Shown: positions 62,441-64,000 of the stretch, piece after piece
Layout of the letters: every line of letters begins with the position of its first letter
Numbering within the stretch: position 1 is the first letter of the stretch
Origin: Spirochaetota bacterium
Lineage (GTDB): Bacteria > Spirochaetota > Brachyspiria > Brachyspirales > JACRPF01
NCBI GenBank assembly: GCA_016214035.1
Contig: JACRPF010000004.1
Location: forward strand, 62,001-126,000
Length of the DNA: 64,000 bases
Direction of reading: 5' to 3'
The notes under the pieces: model-generated
Database searches by the model: none
Told to the model about the DNA's origin: nothing
What the model saw: only the letters and a program-made list of their open reading frames with translations
Position numbers and translations under genes: made by a program

Positions 62441-64000
62441 ATCTGCTCCTGCAATTTATTTCTTTTGAAAAACACTATCGCCGCCGCTATTCCTGCAGCG
62501 ATAAGCGCCATCCATCCGGCAAACGTAAACCAGAAAAAGAGCCTGAGTTTGAAAGGCTCATAACGGAAACTTATCGCATGATCGCCGGCGGGAACATATA
62601 CCCCCATGGTGAGCACGTTCACTTTCAGGAGCGCGCTTTTTTTGCCGTCGACAAACACGTTCCAGTCGGGGTGATGCATGTCTTTGAGCACGAACACCGC
62701 GTCTTCAGGCACGAATACCGATGCGTCAACACGATTGGGTTTGACCGCGAACGATTTAACGCCATACTGCAGAAGCTGCTGCGAGGCAAGCGCCTTTTTC
62801 GGAAGCGCCGCCCTCGATGCCGCATCGTACACCACCGCGGCGCGGAGCGGATCGAATGTCGGGGCGGTCATTGTATTCATCGCCTCATCGAGATTCGTCA
62901 CCGTGATGACGGTATTCACAATCTCGTACCGCGGACGGGCAAACGTCATCTCGTACAGATAGACGGACTGCCCGTTCCCGAACGCGAGCGGCTGCCCCAT
63001 CGGGATGAGATAATTACTCAGCTGGCTCGCCAGGGGAAAATCGTTCACAAGATAACGGACATTTAAAAGCTGATACATCTTCGGATGATACTGTATCACA
63101 TCGTTGATCCTGAACCGGTTCAGATAGGTCAACAGTTCGCTGCGCCAGCGGCTCATTGCGGGCGGCTCCATCACCGGGATATCGTTTGCCGGGAAAAGAT
63201 GCGTTACGAAAAAGTTAAGCACGCCGTTCTGTGAGAGAAACTTCACACGGTCTATGACGCCGTTCTGTTTCCGCTCACGGAGCATGCGCACCACAGGATT
63301 CGAACGGTAGATCTCATCCTGATCCTGCGTTTCTACGAAAAACTGTCCGGTGTACCAGAGGTCGAACACCACGAGGAACAGAAACGCGCCTTTTATCGCC
63401 GTTACCGGTATCTGCTTACCCGGAAGAAGCATCATCACGGCATACAGCACTGAAGCGATAAGTCCAACCGCTATAAGCAGCGGTGATCCGCTATCGCGCA
63501 TGGCCATTACGATCGTCATTACAGCAAGTAGCACTGCGGGCGTCAATTTCTCCCACAGCTGCAGTTTGGAACGCATCGTAAACATGAATGCCACCAGCGA
63601 CACGGCAATGCCCGCCATAAAGAAAAAGCGTACGCCATAGGTTGCGGCGTTTTTTGATGCGGCCTGCGCTGCCGCATCACCGAACGACGCGGTCAACGCC
63701 GACACCATTCCCGATCCGCCCGCCAGAAGCGCGGCGGCCGTTACAAAGGCAACTGCCACGAGCGCATAGAGACAACGATTAAACACGGTGAGCGCTGAAT
63801 GCTCACGGGGTGAAAGCACCGAAACAAGTTCGTCGGCATCTTTGGCTTTGAGAAACCTGAAAAAGTAATCCGCACCGAACGCGCTTAGTATGCTCACCGC
63901 CAGCGTAAACAGGTGCACGAATTTATTCGGATTACGGAACGACTGCATGCCGGGAATACTGAACACCGCCCCGAAAAAGGGAGGCAGATATCGCCCGAAG
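62437..64000 (-). CDS. YfhO-like multi-pass membrane protein, C-terminal part (runs off right edge)
   Basis: About 521 residues are visible. The frame continues through the window edge (FGRYLPPFFGAVFSIPGMQS), so internal start codons such as 63966 are not the true start. FSIPGMQSFRNPNKFVHLF resembles the conserved lipid-facing region of YfhO/glycosyltransferase-like proteins. Several transmembrane helices (LYALVAVAFVTAAALLAGGS, FFMAGIAVSLVAFMFTM, LTPAVLLAVMTIVMAM), a soluble ~250-residue domain and a final membrane span (FWFTFAGWMALIAAGIAAAI) follow. In other bacteria YfhO is needed for glycosylating surface polymers. It is coupled to purC. Confidence 0.75.
   Translation of the reverse strand, partial: FGRYLPPFFGAVFSIPGMQSFRNPNKFVHLFTLAVSILSAFGADYFFRFLKAKDADELVSVLSPREHSALTVFNRCLYALVAVAFVTAAALLAGGSGMVSALTASFGDAAAQAASKNAATYGVRFFFMAGIAVSLVAFMFTMRSKLQLWEKLTPAVLLAVMTIVMAMRDSGSPLLIAVGLIASVLYAVMMLLPGKQIPVTAIKGAFLFLVVFDLWYTGQFFVETQDQDEIYRSNPVVRMLRERKQNGVIDRVKFLSQNGVLNFFVTHLFPANDIPVMEPPAMSRWRSELLTYLNRFRINDVIQYHPKMYQLLNVRYLVNDFPLASQLSNYLIPMGQPLAFGNGQSVYLYEMTFARPRYEIVNTVITVTNLDEAMNTMTAPTFDPLRAAVVYDAASRAALPKKALASQQLLQYGVKSFAVKPNRVDASVFVPEDAVFVLKDMHHPDWNVFVDGKKSALLKVNVLTMGVYVPAGDHAISFRYEPFKLRLFFWFTFAGWMALIAAGIAAAIVFFKRNKLQEQI

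Noticed and set aside
1-64000. tRNA or rRNA genes
   Set aside because: I looked for cloverleaf-like TPsiC motifs and rRNA segments and found none that I could defend; a tRNAscan-SE run would settle this.

Overview
The window is a gene-dense, moderately GC-rich bacterial chromosome segment with genes on both strands. The best fit is an uncultured spirochaete or close relative. The main reasons are a cytidylate kinase fused to ribosomal protein S1 (known in treponemes), a TatT-type TPR lipoprotein beside a TRAP transporter (described for Treponema pallidum), and many lipoproteins. This is inference; no 16S rRNA or other decisive marker is present. I saw no rRNA, tRNA, CRISPR array, transposase or prophage module.

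Layout. 0-3.8 kb: envelope and regulatory-type proteins (lipoprotein fragment, Gfo/Idh/MocA oxidoreductase with a very basic tail, TPR membrane protein, FecR-like lipoprotein). 3.85-9.4 kb: an aromatic/housekeeping run, aroF-tyrA-cmk/rpsA-leuC, closed by an intrinsic terminator. 9.5-13.6 kb: TRAP system (dctP, tatT, and divergent fused dctQM). 13.7-16.1 kb: GH78-type rhamnosidase. 16.5-18.6 kb: galK-purE-ruvX. 18.6-25.3 kb: LysM/M23 peptidase, a 21-bp tandem-repeat array, proton pyrophosphatase, zinc-ribbon membrane protein, YjbQ, then a roughly 800-bp repeat-rich gap and a low-GC orphan membrane protein. 25.3-28.1 kb: a solitary nuoN and miaB. 28.1-40.2 kb: a carbohydrate locus (TIM-barrel isomerase, GH10 xylanase, ABC exporter, GH4 alpha-galactosidase, URO-D-like protein, heparinase-like lyase, acetyltransferase) interleaved with three AraC regulators. 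40.2-47.2 kb: a 1,587-residue FN3 protein and a three-gene set of secreted proteins including a polysaccharide-lyase-like lipoprotein. 47.3-64 kb: mainly housekeeping genes (gltX, accB, pgsA, paaK, ribE, a SurA-like chaperone, murI, purC) with a YfhO-like membrane protein running off the right edge.

Function. The glycoside hydrolases, lyase-like proteins, galactokinase, TRAP importer and AraC regulators together suggest a saprophyte that uses plant or algal polysaccharides containing galactose, xylose, rhamnose and uronic acids.

Regulation and repeats. Sigma-70-like promoters are easy to read (TTGACA-like box, 16-18 bp, TATAAT-like box). At four genes (miaB, the ABC ATPase and two araC genes) the -10 box ends 6-7 bases before the start codon with no Shine-Dalgarno sequence, which predicts leaderless mRNAs. 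Other unexplained structure is a 13-unit, 21-bp tandem array with an alternating two-unit register at 20036-20307, and three intergenic islands of short palindromes whose centres share a GGA/TCC core.
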